Notes under the pieces: model-generated
What the model was told of the DNA's origin: nothing
Database searches by the model: none
What the model saw: only the letters and a program-made list of their open reading frames with translations
Origin: Sulfidibacterium sp964473895
GTDB lineage: Bacteria > Bacteroidota > Bacteroidia > Bacteroidales > F082
DNA length: 25,683 nucleotides
Reading direction: 5' to 3'
Assembly: GCA_964473895.1 (NCBI GenBank)
Contig: CAYYRE010000022.1
Coordinates: forward strand, 1 to 25,683
Shown: positions 1 through 9,000 of the stretch, in pieces
How positions within the stretch are numbered: position 1 is the stretch's first letter
How the letters are laid out: each line of letters starts with the position of its first letter
Translations under genes and position numbers: made by a program

Positions 1-37
1 TTTTTTTTGCAAACCCTTTATCATTAAATAAATCGTA

Positions 38-3000
38 ATGAAAACTTTTTTCTTTTTTATTCGCCGGGCGTTGCCCTTGCTGATGCTGTTCTTCATTTTT
101 TCTTGTAACAACAATCCCAAAAACACGGCTGTGAAAAATTGGGTGACCCGTTATTCTGCCGGGAACCATTTTCAACCGGAGGCTCCTGTTACGGTTACTT
201 TTACCAAAGATTTGCCGTTGTTTAAAAATCTTTCGGAAGAAGAAAAAGACCACGTCATTACTTTTCAGCCGCAGGTAAAAGGTCACCTGTTCCGGATGGC
301 CGGAAAAACCTTGTTGTTTCAACCTGAAAAACCATTAGATTACAACCGGACTTACAAGGTAACGGTTCATCTTGATAAATTGTTTCCACATCCCGGTGTC
401 AGTACTTTCCGGTTTACGTTAAAAACGGCGCCGCTCGAGGTAAACATGAAAATCAACGGAATGGTTCCGTATATGGCCGGTCGAAAATCGTTCGTCCGGC
501 TCAACGGAACACTTACGGCATCGGGAAATTTGGATAGGAATAAAATAAAAAAGGCTTTGTCGGCCCGCGAGGGCGATAAACGTCTCCCTGTCAAACTTGT
601 TTCCCCGGCCGGTAGTGATGAAGTACAATTTACGGTGGACAGCATCGAACGCACCGACAATGCCCAGCAAATTGAGATCCATTTTGATGGTAACCTGTTG
701 GGAGCTTCCGGCATCATTACAAAGAAATACACGGTACCTTCCCTTAAAAAATTCACTTTTCTGCAATATAACCTGGTGGATAAGCCGCAAATTTATTTAC
801 AACTTGTTTTTTCGGACCGTTTAGATCCGCAACAAAATCTGAAAGGGCTCATTTATTTTGCCGATGGGATTCCCGTGAACCTGAACAGAAAAAACAATAC
901 GGTACAGGTCTATTTAAAAAACAAACCCGACGGAAGTCATAAGCTGATACTGAAAAAAAATATTCGCAGCATACATGGTGCCACACTCCCTTCGGATGTT
1001 ACCCTGGAGCCCTATTTTAAAATGGCGCCGCCGCAGGTACGTTTTGTGGGTAAAGGAAACATTCTTCCCGGCAAGGAAAAATGGATAATTCCGTTTCAGG
1101 CGATCAACCTCCGTGCCGTCGATGTGGTTGTTTTTAAAATTTATGCCAACAATGTGAAACAGTTTTTACAGGACAACCGTTTGAGCAATGGCGACAGCTG
1201 GACATTACATAAGGTAGGCGAATATATCCTGCACAAAAAGATTTCCTTAACCGGTCCTAACGAAAAAGCCGATAATCAATGGAAAACTTACGCCATCGAC
1301 CTCAGTAAAATGGTCAACGCCGATCCGGGTGCCATTTACCGTGTCAGTTTGCGGTTTCGTAAACCGTATGCTACCCTGGAATGTACACTTGCCGACACAG
1401 TGCAAGACTTTGCCGACAGTACCGACTACTATGCTTCCGGATATTATTATCCGCCAAAGTATCAGTGGACAAAAAGAAATGACCCGTGTGATCGCTCCTA
1501 TTACACTTCGGGCAAGTTTAAAGCAAGAAACTTTCTGGCTACCAATATCGGATTGACCGTAAAAAATTCTGCCGGCGGCAAATACTTTGTTTTTGCCCGC
1601 GACATTCTTTCCGACAAGGCCCTGGACAAAGTAAAGCTGACATTTTACAGTTATCAAAACCAACCGCTTGCCACTGTTACCACCAATACACGGGGCGAAG
1701 CGGTGGCCACAGTGGACAAAAAGCCCTATTTGCTGGTAGCCCGTTGGGAAAAACAGTTTGCCTATCTGAAACTTTCGGGAGGCAATGCTTTGTCGTACAG
1801 CAAATTTAATGTTTCGGGTACAGAAGCCAAAAACGGTTTAAAAGGGATGATCTTCGGCGAAAGGGGTGTTTGGCGCCCGGGAGATACGCTGCATTTGACT
1901 TTTGTTTTGCAGGACCTGAAAAAATCACTGCCTGCAGGTTATCCGGTGCGCTTTGCCGTGTGGAATGCCCGCAACAAAAAAATATTTACAGAAACTTCCA
2001 CACGGGGAACCAATGGTTTTTATGTTTTTAAAGTCCCTACCCGGCCGGATGCCCCAACGGGTTTATGGCATGCCGAAGTTCGGATTGGAAACCAACGGTT
2101 TACAAAAAACCTGCGTATCGAAACCGTACTTCCCAACCGGTTGAAAATTCACATGACGACGTCCGCCGGCAGATTCTTTCCCGGCGGGAGCAAATGGCTG
2201 TCGCTGCAATCGGTATGGCTAAACGGCGGAGTGGCTTCGGGGCTGAAAGCACAGGTTACCGAAACCATCCGGGCCCGCAAAACCACTTTTAAGGGATACC
2301 GCTCCTATGTTTTTGATGATCCGTCCAAAAGCTTTTATTCCGATGAACGGGAAGTGTTCAACGGAAAACTGGACAGCCATGGCAATGCCCGTTTTCAGGT
2401 GGTACTCCCTGACAAAAACGGCCTTCCGGGTATGCTGAACCTCACTTTTGTGGCCAAAGTTTTTGAAGCGGGCGGCCGTTTCAGCATCGACCAAAAAAGC
2501 TTTGCTTATGTGCCATTCAAAACATTTGTCGGGCTGGAAGTGCCACAAGCCTCCTCCGGCTCCGGCGGATATCTCGAAACAGGTCAAAAACAACCGTTTG
2601 AAGTGGTTACATTGAACAGCAACGGACAAAAAGTTTCGGTGAAGAACCTGAAAGTTGAAATCTTCAAACTGGAATGGAGCTGGTGGTACAACAGCAACAA
2701 CAGCCGGCTGGCTACCTACATCAGCCGGAATTTTCAAAGCAGGGTCTTTGTCAAAACGATAAATACCATCCAAGGGAAGGGGCGCTTTTATTATCAAGTG
2801 GATTATCCCCAATGGGGAAGATATTTTATCCGGGTTACCGATCCCGTCAGCGGGCACAGTACCGGTGCCATTGTTTATTATGACTGGCCTTCTTCATACG
2901 GCCGGCAAAACCGCATGCAGGGTGGTGCCACTTTGCTGGGACTCTCCACCGGACAACCCAAGTACCATCCCGGCGATGAGGCCACCATAAGTTTTCCTGC

Positions 3001-5542
3001 TCCGGCCGGTGCAAAAGCCCTCATCAGTATTGAGAAAAACGACAAAGTGCTTAAAACCTGGTGGGTGGACACGCAGGAGAAAGAAACACAGGTTCGGTTT
3101 AAGATTACTCCCCAAATGGCGCCCAATGTTTACGTTTCCGTATCGGTAATACAACCCCATTTACAAACGGTTAACGACCTTCCGATCCGGTCGTATGGTG
3201 TTGTCCCCGTGATGGTGGACGACCCGCAGACGTTCCTGAAACCGATTATTTCGGTACCCGGGAAAATTAAACCGGACAGTAAATATCAAATCAAAGTACG
3301 TGAAGCCGGAGGCCGGTCCATGACATACGTATTGGCTGTGGTGGATGATGGGTTGCTGGACCTGACCCACTTTAAAACTCCCTCGCTGCACGGTTATTTT
3401 TACCGGAAAGAAGCGCTGGCTGTCAATACCTGGGATTTTTACAACGATGTGATCGGTGCTTATGGCCTCAGGTTATCACAGGTTTTTGCCATTGGCGGCG
3501 GTAATGCGGTGAAGGAACTCAGCCGGAAAAAACTCAACCGTTTCCGTCCGGTGGTTACTTTCCTCGGGCCGTTTGTTCTTCCCAAAGGAAGCAAAGGCCG
3601 GGTACATTACCTGAAAATGCCCAATTATGTCGGCTCCGTCAGAGTCATGGTGATGGCCGGAAACGGAAAAGGTGCTTACGGTTCGGCCCAAAAAACAGTA
3701 ACGGTAAAACAACCCCTCATGGTGTTGGCTTCCCTGCCGCGCCAGTTGGTACCCGGCGAAACCCTCCGTTTACCGGTAACTGTTTTTGCCATGGAAAACA
3801 ACGTTAAAAATGTACGGTTGAACGTGTCGGCCAACAAGCTGTTTAAAGTGATACAAAAACCGGGCGAAGTGGTGTTCCGGCATCCGGGACAAAAAATGGC
3901 GTACATCACCTTAAAAGTATCTTCTGCAGAAGGTATTGGAAAAGTAAAAATTACGGCTGTTTCCGGAAAAGAAAAAGCCTCTTACGATGTTTCGCTGCGT
4001 GTCCGCAATCCCAACCGCAGGGTTTATCATACGGAAAACTTTGCTTTGTCTCCCGGAAAATCGGTCAGGACCAAACCGCAGTTTATTCCCGGAACCGCAG
4101 ATCCCCGTTTTGTTTTTTCCGTTTCACGCATTCCGGCCATTCGTTTGGAAAAACGGGTACAGTATCTCATTCAATACCCTTTCGGATGTGTTGAACAGGT
4201 TGTTTCTTCGGCTCTTGCCCAGTTGTATCTGGGCCGGTTGACGCAACTATCGGATCAGGAAGAGAAGACCATCGAAAAAAACATCAACAATGTGATTTCA
4301 CGGCTTTCGGGATGGCAGGCATACAGTGGCGGTTTTTCGTATTGGCCCGGAGGATCTGCGGTAAGCGACTGGGGAACCAGTTATGCCGGACAGTTTTTGT
4401 TGCTGGCAAAAGAGGAAGGATATTATGTCCCGGCGGATTTGTTCGATGCCTGGGTGGTTTATCAGCAAAAAGCAGCCAATGCCTGGGATGAAAAACCGGA
4501 CCGTTCCGGCCGGTACACTCATGACCTAAACCAAGCCTACCGGCTTTATACGCTGGCACTGGCCGGTAAACCGGTAATGAGCGCCATGAACCGCATGCGC
4601 GGGATGACGGGGCTTTCGCCCGCCGCTACGCTACGGCTTGCGGCTGCCTATGCCCTGCTAAACGAAAAAACGACTGCACAACGCCTTATCCGCAATGTCC
4701 GGTGGAATTCATCCGGAGAACCGGCCTATTGGAGAAACAATTTCGGCTCTTCCGTACGTGATGAAGCACTTGCCCTGGAAACCTATTTACTGACCGGTGA
4801 TAAAGCCACGGCGTTCCGGATTTTTAAATCGGTCACCAAAGCCTTGGGCAGCGACCGCTGGATGAGTACACAGACAACTGCTTTCGCCCTTTATTCCGTT
4901 GCATTGTTTGCCGGCAAAAACACCCATGGTACGCCGTTTACCTTTGTGTATAAATACGGCAAAACAAAAACCGCTGCAAAGTCCGGCAAACCGGTTTTTG
5001 TTAAGAAAATGACACCGTTGTCAGGGAAACCGCTCGTGGTGGACAATACCTCAGGACAAACCCTGTTTTTGGATGTGGAAACTTCGGGGATACCCCTTCC
5101 GGGGAAAATGGTTAACCAACAACAAAACCTGAACATGAAAGTTTCCTGGTTTGATATGAACGGACAGGTAATTTCTCCCGACCACCTTTCCCAGGGGAAA
5201 GATTTTTATGCCAAGGTGGAAGTTTATAACCCCACATTGCGCAATTACGATCATTTGGCGCTCAGTTTTGTGGTCCCCTCGGGTTGGGAAATCCTGAACA
5301 CGCGACTGCTGGACCTTGGCAACGGGCTTCATTCTTCACCTTCCGATTATATTGACATCCGGGATGATCGGGTGAATGTTTTTTTCCGACTCGATTACAA
5401 AAGGAAAAAGCAATTTTACATTTTGCTCAATGCGGCATATCCCGGGCATTATTTTATGATTCCGGCCGGTTGCCGTGACATGTACGATCACACGGTACAA
5501 GCCGTTGTCGGCGGAGGTACGGTGGACGTGGTTCAAGAATAA
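38..5542 (+). CDS. Bacterial alpha-2-macroglobulin family lipoprotein, thioester-containing
   Basis: At 1834 residues this is a full-length large bacterial alpha-2-macroglobulin (YfaS-like). A signal peptide ends in a lipobox with Cys23 followed by Asn, so the protein is probably lipid-anchored in the envelope. Visible landmarks are an MG2-type stretch with the ERGVWRPGD signature near residues 605-700, the central A2M domain from about 1170 (GPFVLPKGSKG), the thioester motif GCVEQ with Cys1384 and Gln1387, a thioester-domain helical region to about 1640, and a C-terminal macroglobulin domain at about 1700-1834. In this family the thioester covalently traps attacking proteases after bait cleavage; that role is inferred here. 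These genes often sit beside pbpC (penicillin-binding protein 1C), but the downstream neighbour here is an unrelated hydrolase on the other strand; upstream is not visible. The ATG at 38 gives a complete signal peptide. The gene is intact. Confidence 0.93.
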   Translation: MKTFFFFIRRALPLLMLFFIFSCNNNPKNTAVKNWVTRYSAGNHFQPEAPVTVTFTKDLPLFKNLSEEEKDHVITFQPQVKGHLFRMAGKTLLFQPEKPLDYNRTYKVTVHLDKLFPHPGVSTFRFTLKTAPLEVNMKINGMVPYMAGRKSFVRLNGTLTASGNLDRNKIKKALSAREGDKRLPVKLVSPAGSDEVQFTVDSIERTDNAQQIEIHFDGNLLGASGIITKKYTVPSLKKFTFLQYNLVDKPQIYLQLVFSDRLDPQQNLKGLIYFADGIPVNLNRKNNTVQVYLKNKPDGSHKLILKKNIRSIHGATLPSDVTLEPYFKMAPPQVRFVGKGNILPGKEKWIIPFQAINLRAVDVVVFKIYANNVKQFLQDNRLSNGDSWTLHKVGEYILHKKISLTGPNEKADNQWKTYAIDLSKMVNADPGAIYRVSLRFRKPYATLECTLADTVQDFADSTDYYASGYYYPPKYQWTKRNDPCDRSYYTSGKFKARNFLATNIGLTVKNSAGGKYFVFARDILSDKALDKVKLTFYSYQNQPLATVTTNTRGEAVATVDKKPYLLVARWEKQFAYLKLSGGNALSYSKFNVSGTEAKNGLKGMIFGERGVWRPGDTLHLTFVLQDLKKSLPAGYPVRFAVWNARNKKIFTETSTRGTNGFYVFKVPTRPDAPTGLWHAEVRIGNQRFTKNLRIETVLPNRLKIHMTTSAGRFFPGGSKWLSLQSVWLNGGVASGLKAQVTETIRARKTTFKGYRSYVFDDPSKSFYSDEREVFNGKLDSHGNARFQVVLPDKNGLPGMLNLTFVAKVFEAGGRFSIDQKSFAYVPFKTFVGLEVPQASSGSGGYLETGQKQPFEVVTLNSNGQKVSVKNLKVEIFKLEWSWWYNSNNSRLATYISRNFQSRVFVKTINTIQGKGRFYYQVDYPQWGRYFIRVTDPVSGHSTGAIVYYDWPSSYGRQNRMQGGATLLGLSTGQPKYHPGDEATISFPAPAGAKALISIEKNDKVLKTWWVDTQEKETQVRFKITPQMAPNVYVSVSVIQPHLQTVNDLPIRSYGVVPVMVDDPQTFLKPIISVPGKIKPDSKYQIKVREAGGRSMTYVLAVVDDGLLDLTHFKTPSLHGYFYRKEALAVNTWDFYNDVIGAYGLRLSQVFAIGGGNAVKELSRKKLNRFRPVVTFLGPFVLPKGSKGRVHYLKMPNYVGSVRVMVMAGNGKGAYGSAQKTVTVKQPLMVLASLPRQLVPGETLRLPVTVFAMENNVKNVRLNVSANKLFKVIQKPGEVVFRHPGQKMAYITLKVSSAEGIGKVKITAVSGKEKASYDVSLRVRNPNRRVYHTENFALSPGKSVRTKPQFIPGTADPRFVFSVSRIPAIRLEKRVQYLIQYPFGCVEQVVSSALAQLYLGRLTQLSDQEEKTIEKNINNVISRLSGWQAYSGGFSYWPGGSAVSDWGTSYAGQFLLLAKEEGYYVPADLFDAWVVYQQKAANAWDEKPDRSGRYTHDLNQAYRLYTLALAGKPVMSAMNRMRGMTGLSPAATLRLAAAYALLNEKTTAQRLIRNVRWNSSGEPAYWRNNFGSSVRDEALALETYLLTGDKATAFRIFKSVTKALGSDRWMSTQTTAFALYSVALFAGKNTHGTPFTFVYKYGKTKTAAKSGKPVFVKKMTPLSGKPLVVDNTSGQTLFLDVETSGIPLPGKMVNQQQNLNMKVSWFDMNGQVISPDHLSQGKDFYAKVEVYNPTLRNYDHLALSFVVPSGWEILNTRLLDLGNGLHSSPSDYIDIRDDRVNVFFRLDYKRKKQFYILLNAAYPGHYFMIPAGCRDMYDHTVQAVVGGGTVDVVQE

Positions 5543-5555
5543 GGTCTGACAATTT

Positions 5556-5581
5556 TCCGGAAAACGCTACCGTTTTCCGGA
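5556..5581. terminator. Strong hairpin between convergent genes, no U-tract
   Basis: An 11-bp perfect inverted repeat (TCCGGAAAACG and its complement) around a CTAC loop lies 14 bp after the alpha-2-macroglobulin stop and 49 bp beyond the end of the convergent hydrolase gene. Neither strand has a T-run after the stem, so it is not a textbook intrinsic terminator. It may act as a bidirectional 3'-end structure. Confidence 0.45.
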
Positions 5582-5629
5582 GCAACAATAATGAGTAAAC
5601 CGGTTTTTCCTTTCGGGGATGTGGTTTTG

Positions 5630-7057
5630 TCATTCTTCTTTTACAGGGTTGTTTTTCACCTGAAGGAGAATCTGTTGAAATGCCTTTTGGTGGTGAAAAC
5701 CGGAAAAATAAGGGTTTCCCAGCAACCTTTTGGTATCGTGAAATCCCTTTTCGGCCGCTTTTTGCAGCAAGGGAAGTACTTGTGATTTTTTTCCCGTCAT
5801 AGCCGCTTGTTCCGCTTTTAAAAACCACACCTCCGGGTTTCCGGGATCTACGGTTTGGTAAATCATCAAATATTTCGCAGCCATTTCGGGTTGACGGTTG
5901 TTCAGACTCCCTGAGGCATACAAATAAGCCATAAGGCTCAGGTAGTTGTTCAGTCTTTCTTCCATTTGCTTTTGCAATGGTTGGGCCGCTGTGGTTTTTC
6001 GTTGGTTGAGTTGTGCCAGCGCCGTTTTCCACCAGGTGGCATCACGACTTTTCAAGGCTTCCGAATAAATCTGTTGCCAATGTAGTTCATCCTTTTTTAA
6101 AGTGGCTTGTAATTCCCGTATCTTTTTCAGCGAATGGTTATGTTGTAATCTTTTCAAGTCTTTTTGAAAGGTATGGATATCGGTTAATCCATCCAGAAAA
6201 TTTACCGCCTGTTGTGTTACCCTCCATTGTTTTAGTAAATTACCTGCTGCAGCGTATTTTTTGATTTCTTTTTGAAAAGTTTTTTTCCATCGGGAAATTG
6301 CTTCCGGATCTTTCGGTATCAATCCGCGACGCATGGCATCGGTTTGCAAAAACCCAAAGGCTTTTTTCATGGTGGCAAGAGGTGGCCACTGGTGATGCCC
6401 GTCAAAAATGAGCAAACAATGGTGCCATCCGGCTTTTTGCAACGCTTCGGAGAGTTGTTTCATTTCCAAATAGTTGAAATCGGTATTTCCCACAACACCT
6501 GCCCAGGCCAATGTTTTGTTCGACACTTGCCGAACTTGGGGAAAACCGGCAGCACATCCAATGGTTCCTGCAATACCGGGATTCGATAAACCAATACCGG
6601 CGGCTACACGGGCACCACCCGAAAATCCTCCTGTGTAAATGCGAAGGGCATTTAAAGGAAAGCGTTTTTCCACATCCGCCATAAAATGATAGATCAAGCG
6701 GTTTCGTTGCGGGGAAGAAAGTCCGTTTTTCAGGTTGTTGGAGGCTGCCAAAATGAATCCGAAAGTATCGGACAGCGACTGGTAACGTTTTACGGGCAAC
6801 CATCCCCGGGCATGGGCATCAAATAGGAAAAGCACAGGAAATCTTTTTCCGGGGGTGTAATTTTGTGGCAGCCGTAAGGCATACGTTTCTCCCGGGTATC
6901 GGGTACATTTTACCGAATCGTAAACCACTCCGGGTAGAAAACGTTTTTCTGATAAAGGTTTTTTTCCGGATGTGGTTGGGTGTTGGCACGACAGAAACAA
7001 AAAAGAAAATAGTACGAAAAGCCCCCAACCCGGCCGGAAGAAATCGGAATGTTTCAT
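5630..7057 (-). CDS. Lipoprotein alpha/beta hydrolase (esterase-like) with helical C-terminal part
   Basis: This 475-residue protein begins with a signal peptide ending in FLSC (Cys24), so it is probably an envelope lipoprotein. The first half looks like an alpha/beta-hydrolase of the esterase/PHB-depolymerase type: a conserved PVLFLFDAHA strand near 74-83, a nucleophile elbow GGFSGG with Ser146, a likely acid Asp193 (GNTDFN) and a likely base in DGHHQWP (His221 or His222). Residues from about 240 on are helical and charged. The segment at about 375-460 resembles degenerate TPR helices (AAKYLMIYQTVDPGNPEVWFL... then LLQKAAEKG). The substrate cannot be deduced. The gene converges with the alpha-2-macroglobulin gene and diverges from lptE. 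The first ATG gives a clean lipoprotein signal, so the start is well supported; the function is known only at fold level. Confidence 0.72.
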   Translation of the reverse strand: MKHSDFFRPGWGLFVLFSFLFLSCQHPTTSGKKPLSEKRFLPGVVYDSVKCTRYPGETYALRLPQNYTPGKRFPVLFLFDAHARGWLPVKRYQSLSDTFGFILAASNNLKNGLSSPQRNRLIYHFMADVEKRFPLNALRIYTGGFSGGARVAAGIGLSNPGIAGTIGCAAGFPQVRQVSNKTLAWAGVVGNTDFNYLEMKQLSEALQKAGWHHCLLIFDGHHQWPPLATMKKAFGFLQTDAMRRGLIPKDPEAISRWKKTFQKEIKKYAAAGNLLKQWRVTQQAVNFLDGLTDIHTFQKDLKRLQHNHSLKKIRELQATLKKDELHWQQIYSEALKSRDATWWKTALAQLNQRKTTAAQPLQKQMEERLNNYLSLMAYLYASGSLNNRQPEMAAKYLMIYQTVDPGNPEVWFLKAEQAAMTGKKSQVLPLLQKAAEKGFHDTKRLLGNPYFSGFHHQKAFQQILLQVKNNPVKEE

Positions 7058-7097
7058 TTTGCAACTCTTTTTCCCTGACAGAGGTTGTCAACAGCGT

Positions 7098-7709
7098 ATG
7101 GACCACGAATGTGCAGATTTATTACTTTTGCACAAACAAAAAAATACGGCTTTGACACCTTTTTCCCAAATATCCTCCATCAAAAGTTCATTCAAAGATA
7201 GAAATTTCCATTGGACGGGAACACTCTTTGGGCTTTTGTTTTTGATGTTTTTTTCTTCCTGCGGCGTCTATTCTTTTACGGGAGCATCCGTTCCTGCCGG
7301 TGCCAAAACCATGTCGATTCAATATTTTCCCAACAAAGCGGACCTGGTAGAACCCACATTAAGTGCAGTGTTTACCAATGCTTTGCGTGACAGGTTTACC
7401 TCCCAGACCAATTTAAAAATGGTGGAAAAAAACGGAGACATTAACCTGGAAGGAGAAATCGTATCGTACAAAATTACCCCGGTAGCTATTCAGGGTGACC
7501 AAACGGCCGCCCTCAACCGGCTGACCATATCCGTGAATGTCCGTTATACCAGCAAGCAAGACCCTTCGAAAGATTTTGAAACCACTTTTTCGCAATACCG
7601 CGATTATAGTGCCACCGATAATTTTGATAGCATCAAAGCCGATTTGATCAAAAAAATTGTGGATGATCTGACCGATAATATTTTCAATAAAGCGCTGGCC
7701 AACTGGTAA
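7098..7709 (+). CDS. lptE: LptE-like LPS-assembly lipoprotein (start uncertain)
   Basis: The mature part starts at the lipobox SSC (Cys55 counted from the ATG at 7098) followed by GVYSF. That is the typical start of Bacteroidota LptE proteins, outer-membrane lipoproteins that plug and support the LPS translocon LptD. About 150 residues follow, with alternating strands and a helical C-terminus, as usual for the family. Location just upstream of the TPR-secG-groES-groEL block is the standard synteny and supports the call. The start is a problem: the ATG at 7098 would put about 40 residues before the hydrophobic signal core (residues 41-53), and a TAnnTTTG promoter box lies inside that extension (7123-7130). 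An in-frame TTG at 7152 gives a more normal signal peptide. The only later ATG (7245) is too close to the Cys. Confidence 0.8.
   Translation: MDHECADLLLLHKQKNTALTPFSQISSIKSSFKDRNFHWTGTLFGLLFLMFFSSCGVYSFTGASVPAGAKTMSIQYFPNKADLVEPTLSAVFTNALRDRFTSQTNLKMVEKNGDINLEGEIVSYKITPVAIQGDQTAALNRLTISVNVRYTSKQDPSKDFETTFSQYRDYSATDNFDSIKADLIKKIVDDLTDNIFNKALANW
7123..7130 (+). promoter_or_regulatory. Bacteroidota -7 promoter box for lptE cluster
   Basis: TACTTTTG matches the TAnnTTTG consensus of the Bacteroidota primary sigma factor. It lies between the divergent hydrolase and lptE genes. No good TTTG -33 element is present at the normal distance. If used, transcription starts near 7137, downstream of the ATG at 7098. 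Confidence 0.5.
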
Positions 7710-7733
7710 TCAAAACTTTGTTAACTTCGCATT

Positions 7734-8495
7734 ATGAACAAGGAGCAATTTACCTTATACCTGCAGCATCCCCAAAAGCTGGAAGATGCTTCGCTGCCGG
7801 AGCTTATGGCGTTGGTAAAAGACTTTCCGTATTGTTCCTCGGCACACGTGCTGCTGACACTGAAACTGTTTCTCGATAAAAATGTTTTGTATGATGCCGA
7901 ATTAAAAACAACCGCTGTTTATGCGGGAAACCGGCGCATATTAAAAAAGCATATCGACCGGTTAAACGATGCTTCCGTGCGGATTGTATTGCCGGATGAA
8001 GAAGTTACCGCCCCGGTTGAAAAGGAAACCCTGCCGCCGGAGGAAAAACAGGAGCCCCATGCTCCTGTGAACCAGAGAAAAATAACACCTGCCGGAAAAC
8101 CGGAAGATGAAAGCCGGTCGTACACCATCGAAGAGCTGAAAAAAATTATCGAAGATCGTATTCGTGAAATTGAAGCCGAAAAAGCCGAAAAGAAAAAACA
8201 GACCAAAACAAAGCAAAAACCGCGTTCGAAACAAGAAATCATTGATGCGTTCATTCAAGAACAGCCGGTTATGCCGGCTCCCAAAAGTACCTTTTACAAT
8301 CCGGTAGAATATGCCAAACGCAGTGTGGTTGACCAGGAGAACATCATAAGCGAAACGCTGGCCAATATTTACCTCGGGCAGGGGCATTACGAAAAGGCCA
8401 TTCATATGTATGAAAAATTAATTTTGAAATTTCCGGAAAAAAGTAGTTACTTTGCAGCCCTTATTGAAAAAGCGAAAAAGAACATAAACCATTAA
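7734..8495 (+). CDS. Conserved TPR-like protein between LptE and SecG
   Basis: This 253-residue protein has no signal peptide and is probably cytoplasmic. The N-terminal 80 residues are helical (FTLYLQHPQKLEDASLPELM...). A long charged, low-complexity Glu/Lys stretch covers about 90-175, including a likely coiled coil (IEELKKIIEDRIREIEAEKA). A single TPR-like helix pair closes the protein at about 203-250 (ETLANIYLGQGHYEKAIHMYEKL). It starts 24 bp after lptE and ends 11 bp before secG, so the three are probably co-transcribed. An uncharacterised TPR protein in this slot is common in Bacteroidota. Its job is unknown; a scaffold for envelope or secretion machinery is only a guess from position. 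Confidence 0.85.
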   Translation: MNKEQFTLYLQHPQKLEDASLPELMALVKDFPYCSSAHVLLTLKLFLDKNVLYDAELKTTAVYAGNRRILKKHIDRLNDASVRIVLPDEEVTAPVEKETLPPEEKQEPHAPVNQRKITPAGKPEDESRSYTIEELKKIIEDRIREIEAEKAEKKKQTKTKQKPRSKQEIIDAFIQEQPVMPAPKSTFYNPVEYAKRSVVDQENIISETLANIYLGQGHYEKAIHMYEKLILKFPEKSSYFAALIEKAKKNINH

Positions 8496-8506
8496 ACATT
8501 ACGAAG

Positions 8507-8866
8507 ATGTATATTTTCATTTCCATACTCATTTTGATCGTGTGTATCCTTTTGGGATTAATTGTTTTGGTACAGAATCCCAAAGGGGGCGGTTTGGCAG
8601 CCAATTTCGGCGCCGGAAACCAGTTTATGGGTGCCCGTCAGACAGCTGATTTCCTTGAAAAAGCCAGTTGGACGCTGGCCGTGGTGTTGCTGTTGCTCAG
8701 CCTGAGCGCCACCATGATTATCCCGCGCGGCGGTGCAAAAGCCAATATGCAGGACACCGAGCTGCAAAACAAGATCAACAACATTAAACAACCGGCCGTT
8801 GATTTTCAGGCGCCACCCATGCAACAGGCTCCGCAAAACAACAAAAAACCGGCAAAAAAGAAATAG
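8507..8866 (+). CDS. secG: Preprotein translocase subunit SecG
   Basis: This 119-residue protein has the SecG plan: a first membrane helix at about 2-22, the conserved cytoplasmic loop with VQNPKGGGLAANFG and a GARQTADFLEKASW segment, and a second helix at about 63-82. SecG associates with SecYE in the inner membrane and aids SecA-driven translocation. The tail (about 85-119) is polar, rich in Gln, Asn, Pro and Lys, and lacks a recognisable fold, as is usual for Bacteroidota SecG. It is the last gene of the lptE-TPR-secG unit; a strong terminator follows 19 bp later. Confidence 0.95.
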   Translation: MYIFISILILIVCILLGLIVLVQNPKGGGLAANFGAGNQFMGARQTADFLEKASWTLAVVLLLLSLSATMIIPRGGAKANMQDTELQNKINNIKQPAVDFQAPPMQQAPQNNKKPAKKK

Positions 8867-8885
8867 CGGTTTTTTCGAACCCCAT

Positions 8886-8926
8886 AAAAAATGTCAGAAT
8901 GTCATAAGCGTTCTGACATTTTTTTT
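8886..8926 (+). terminator. Intrinsic terminator after secG
   Basis: The stem ATGTCAGAA / TTCTGACAT (8891-8899 with 8911-8919) is extended by an A5/T5 pairing and followed by a run of T to 8926. It separates the lptE-TPR-secG unit from groES-groEL. Confidence 0.9.
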
Positions 8927-9000
8927 ATGCCCCCACTTTGGCATAATATGTGACAGATAAGCAGCAGTTCAAAATTTTTAACGAAAAACAGAGAGAGATT

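Noticed and set aside
1..10. T-run at the left edge as the tail of an upstream terminator
   Set aside because: The stem, if any, lies outside the window, so it cannot be supported.
7722..7729. TAACTTCG as a -7 box for the TPR protein gene
   Set aside because: It has one mismatch to TAnnTTTG and lies only 4 bp before the ATG. The gene is more simply co-transcribed with lptE.
8937..8955. TTGGCATAATATGTGA-like string upstream of groES as a sigma-54 promoter
   Set aside because: The -24 GG is present, but the -12 GC is not at the right distance (GA instead), so it is not a match.
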